A DNA stretch of 41,135 nt from DATNBT01 sp964579765 (GTDB taxonomy: Bacteria; Acidobacteriota; Vicinamibacteria; Vicinamibacterales; CAVVIG01): NCBI GenBank assembly GCA_964579765.1, contig CAZOIK010000469.1:1-41135 (forward strand). The letters are read 5' to 3'. A program made the translations under genes and the position numbers. The notes beneath the pieces are model-generated. The model saw only the letters and a program-made list of their open reading frames with translations. It did no database searches and was not told the origin of the DNA. Below, one piece after another: positions 40,001-41,135 of this stretch; positions within the stretch are counted from its first letter, which is position 1, and every line of letters starts with the position of its first letter.

Positions 40001-40226
40001 TCCCGTTCATCTGGATTTCGATCGGGATGGTGATCTGCTGCTCAACTTCTTCGGCGGCGCGGCCCGGCCACTGCGTGATGACCGTCACGTAGTTGTCGGC
40101 GATGTCCGGATAGGCCTCGACGGGCAGATTGCGAAACGAGATCGCGCCCCAGCCGGCGACCATGATCGCGACTGCCAGGACGACGAACCGGTTGTTGAGC
40201 GCGTAATCGACGAGACGCCGAATCAT
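37077..40226 (-). CDS. HME-type RND efflux pump inner-membrane subunit (CusA/CzcA-like)
   Basis: 1049 aa, normal for the RND family. N-terminal FRNLPVEAYPDI, a first helix with NNRFVVLAVAIMVAG, and the central helix 4 motif ALDFGMVVDGAIVMVENIVR carry the acid-rich proton-relay sequence of heavy-metal-efflux members (DFGxxVDGxxVMVEN). The docking-domain and porter regions are complete (NNINGGGNFLES, LPHLDEGSLWVRGTL), and a second helix set ends the protein (FGVSVQTGVIMLEYINQLRA). It should export a cation (Cu+, Ag+, Zn2+, Co2+) or another small solute with H+ as driving force. The adaptor gene lies 33 bp upstream; no outer-membrane factor is in the window. The substrate is not certain. Confidence 0.92.
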   Translation of the reverse strand: MIRRLVDYALNNRFVVLAVAIMVAGWGAISFRNLPVEAYPDIADNYVTVITQWPGRAAEEVEQQITIPIEIQMNGIPHLSHLRSESIFGLSLINLIFDDGSDNDWNREKVLERMSQADLPDGVTPSMGTDWSLTGQIYWYALRSTNPKIDVMDLRSLQDWTIIKNLKSVPDIVDVSTFGGTTREYQVRVDPNKLVSYGMTLGQLESQLAANNINGGGNFLESGLQQMNVRTIGLFQNVQDIERTVLTTKAGTPLRVSDLGVVQQGAKVRLGHEGKAIRREDGKIVDDSDVIFAQVMMRKGADSGPTLVSLHKKIAELNDHLLPPGVKMETMIDRSDLLKYTLGTVEHNLTEGMILVAIVLFLFLLNVRAALVVALTIPFALLFASIWLDLTKVPVNLLSLGALDFGMVVDGAIVMVENIVRHINRQRKGEVRTLMDIIRDASHEVQRPVFYAIAIIITAYLPIFTLQRIEGRLFRPMAWTVAFALLGAMTFSILVVPVLASVFFRKGAKEVRNPVMAFLTDRYREALRVAIRLRWLTVGTGVVAGLVALYLAFSGAIGSEFLPHLDEGSLWVRGTLAVSTNLTEGTRFMNQARLVMASFPEVKQVVSEIGRPDDGTDTGGFGNTEYFVDLKPKDDWRPGFHRNKDELIASMDRELEKLPGAIWNFSQPIEDNVGETVTGTKAQLAAKLFGDDLRTLDAKGLEIVDAMQGVKGLEDLKLFRVVGQPNLSFVVDRQAAARFGINVQDVQDAVEAAVGGKAVSTVLQGEARYDVVVRYLEPYRRDPRAVQNVRLLSPSGERVSLAQLTRMELTDGAYDIYREGTQRYDAITFNVRGRDLNSTVEDAMRSIDAKVKLPTGYHLEWSGEYESSKRAAARLAIIVPLTIMLIFIILYTMFRSAKWALLILATVAMARVGGLMALLVTGTYFSVASGIGFLALFGVSVQTGVIMLEYINQLRASGRSVVDAAVEGAVLRLRPIMMTMLVATLGLLPAALSHEIGSDSQRPFAIVIVGGLIADLVLSIFILPTLYVWVAGEDDVLPVPEMEEAHGDE

Positions 40227-40259
40227 TGTCTGCTGCTCCCCGATGACACTGTCTCCCCG

Positions 40260-41135
40260 TTACTGCTCGACGGTGCGATCCAGCACCAGCGCGTTCGAAA
40301 CGACCTGTTGCCCGGGCGTGAGCCCCGAGCGCACTTCGAGCTTCTGGCCGGGCAGGCTGTCTCCGCTGACCACTTCGACGCGCCGGAAGCCTTTGCCGGC
40401 CGGCACGTAGACCCAGTCGCGATCGTGCATCCGCACGATCGCGGTCGCCGGCACCTCGGTGCGCGGTTCGCTGGACTGGCCGTAGAAAACCGCCGTCGCG
40501 AACATGCCGAATTTCAGGTACCCGGGGTTTCGCAGTTCGATGCGCACCTTGGCCGTGCGGATGTTGGGATCGAGGACCGGCAGGATGTTGCCGACTCGTC
40601 CCGTGAGCATGCGATCAGGGTAGGCGTTGAGACGGACTTCGGCGTTGTCCCCGATATGCACGTTCGGCAGATCGTTCTCGTAGACGTCGCACAGGATCCA
40701 CACGTACGAGAGATCCGAGATCGTGAAGAGATTGGACGTATCGAGCGATCGCACGGCCGCAGCATTGGTGACGTTCTGTTCCGTGATCACCCCCGACACG
40801 GGCGCCCTGACCTCGACGACGCTGATGTCACTCGGCGGCTCGGTCGGATCGACGCCAAGCACACGCAGTTTCTCCGCGCTCGTCTGAAGGTCGACGACGG
40901 CTTTGTCCTCGGTGTCCTGCGCGACCTCGAGATCCTTCTGCGCGGCCGCGCCGCGCTCGTACAGCACCTTCGTGCGATCGAGCTGCGCCTTCGCCAGCAC
41001 TTCGTCGGCCACGGCATGCCGCCAGTCCGACAGTGCAGACGAGATGTCGGGGCTCTTCACGCGCATCAGGAGGTCGCCCTGGCGGACGGCGTCGCCGAGG
41101 CGGACGCGCAGATCGATCGCGCGACCGGAGGCGCG
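40260..41135 (-). CDS. RND periplasmic adaptor (membrane fusion protein), C-terminal part, cut by right edge
   Basis: 291 codons are visible from the right edge; the N-terminus lies outside. In-frame sequence from the edge reads RASGRAIDLRVRLGDAVRQG and continues to the Met at 41066, so that Met is not the start. A helical hairpin (KAQLDRTKVLYERGAAAQKD) is followed by the second half of the lipoyl-like domain (VRAPVSGVITEQNV), a beta-barrel (FTISDLSYVWILCDVYENDL), and a C-terminal membrane-proximal domain. This is the CusB/CzcB type of adaptor that links the RND pump to an outer-membrane channel. It ends 33 bp before the pump gene, and the two are one operon. Confidence 0.9.
   Translation of the reverse strand, partial: RASGRAIDLRVRLGDAVRQGDLLMRVKSPDISSALSDWRHAVADEVLAKAQLDRTKVLYERGAAAQKDLEVAQDTEDKAVVDLQTSAEKLRVLGVDPTEPPSDISVVEVRAPVSGVITEQNVTNAAAVRSLDTSNLFTISDLSYVWILCDVYENDLPNVHIGDNAEVRLNAYPDRMLTGRVGNILPVLDPNIRTAKVRIELRNPGYLKFGMFATAVFYGQSSEPRTEVPATAIVRMHDRDWVYVPAGKGFRRVEVVSGDSLPGQKLEVRSGLTPGQQVVSNALVLDRTVEQ

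Overview
The window is GC-rich, densely packed bacterial DNA. Most genes overlap by 4 nt (ATGA or GTGA junctions), so translational coupling is the rule. Organism: most likely an Acidobacteriota bacterium, with a Vicinamibacteria-like lineage as my best guess. This is inferred from base composition, a BBP2-type outer-membrane porin, a duplicated and split kdp gene set, an HME-type RND pump and a modular lipid/natural-product cluster. No rRNA or other marker gene is present to prove it. I see no CRISPR array, insertion sequence or prophage.

Layout. (1) 1-1919: the start of a GAF-like sensor protein (cut by the left edge) and two LuxR/NarL-type response regulators. (2) 2136-10785: a probable biosynthetic cluster made of two convergent operons. 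The + strand operon encodes a stand-alone thioester reductase and a GT1 glycosyltransferase. The - strand operon encodes a cytochrome P450, sulfotransferase, fatty-acyl-AMP ligase, acyl carrier protein, a second GT1 enzyme and an LpxL/HtrB-like acyltransferase. The set fits assembly of a reduced or hydroxylated, glycosylated, possibly sulfated and acylated lipid. I do not recognise it as a described cluster. (3) 10875-11905: a scar region with a broken ParDE toxin-antitoxin locus, a frameshifted small membrane protein and tRNA-Pro(GGG). (4) 11970-18789: a MerR-type regulator, then an operon with an unusual 1131-aa APC-permease/Usp-like/MgtE fusion, two tandem proteins resembling only the N-terminal half of KdpD, and a membrane-anchored methyltransferase. 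A CPA2-type cation/proton antiporter (18885-20219) diverges from it.

(5) 20203-26273: a full potassium P-type ATPase operon: Usp-like protein, 27-aa membrane peptide, kdpF, kdpA, kdpB, kdpC and a stand-alone HATPase-domain protein. (6) 26435-27947: a porin gene followed by a PII gene. (7) 28154-36397: a histidine kinase and response regulator, followed by an operon of amt, glnK-type PII, a second kdpA with no kdpB or kdpC beside it, a second stand-alone HATPase protein, a KdpD C-terminal-half kinase and kdpE. (8) 36410-41135: a KDPG-aldolase-like gene and an HME-type RND efflux pump with its adaptor (cut by the right edge).

How it fits together. Regions 4-7 read as an ion and nitrogen homeostasis island (K+, Mg2+, H+ antiport, NH4+), with KdpD function spread over separate genes. 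A near-identical 34-bp element with three TTA cores spaced 11 bp apart lies upstream of both the porin-PII operon and the kdpFABC operon. It is the best candidate for a shared operator of one of the two OmpR/KdpE-type regulators. All functional statements rest on reading the protein sequences by eye; no searches were run.
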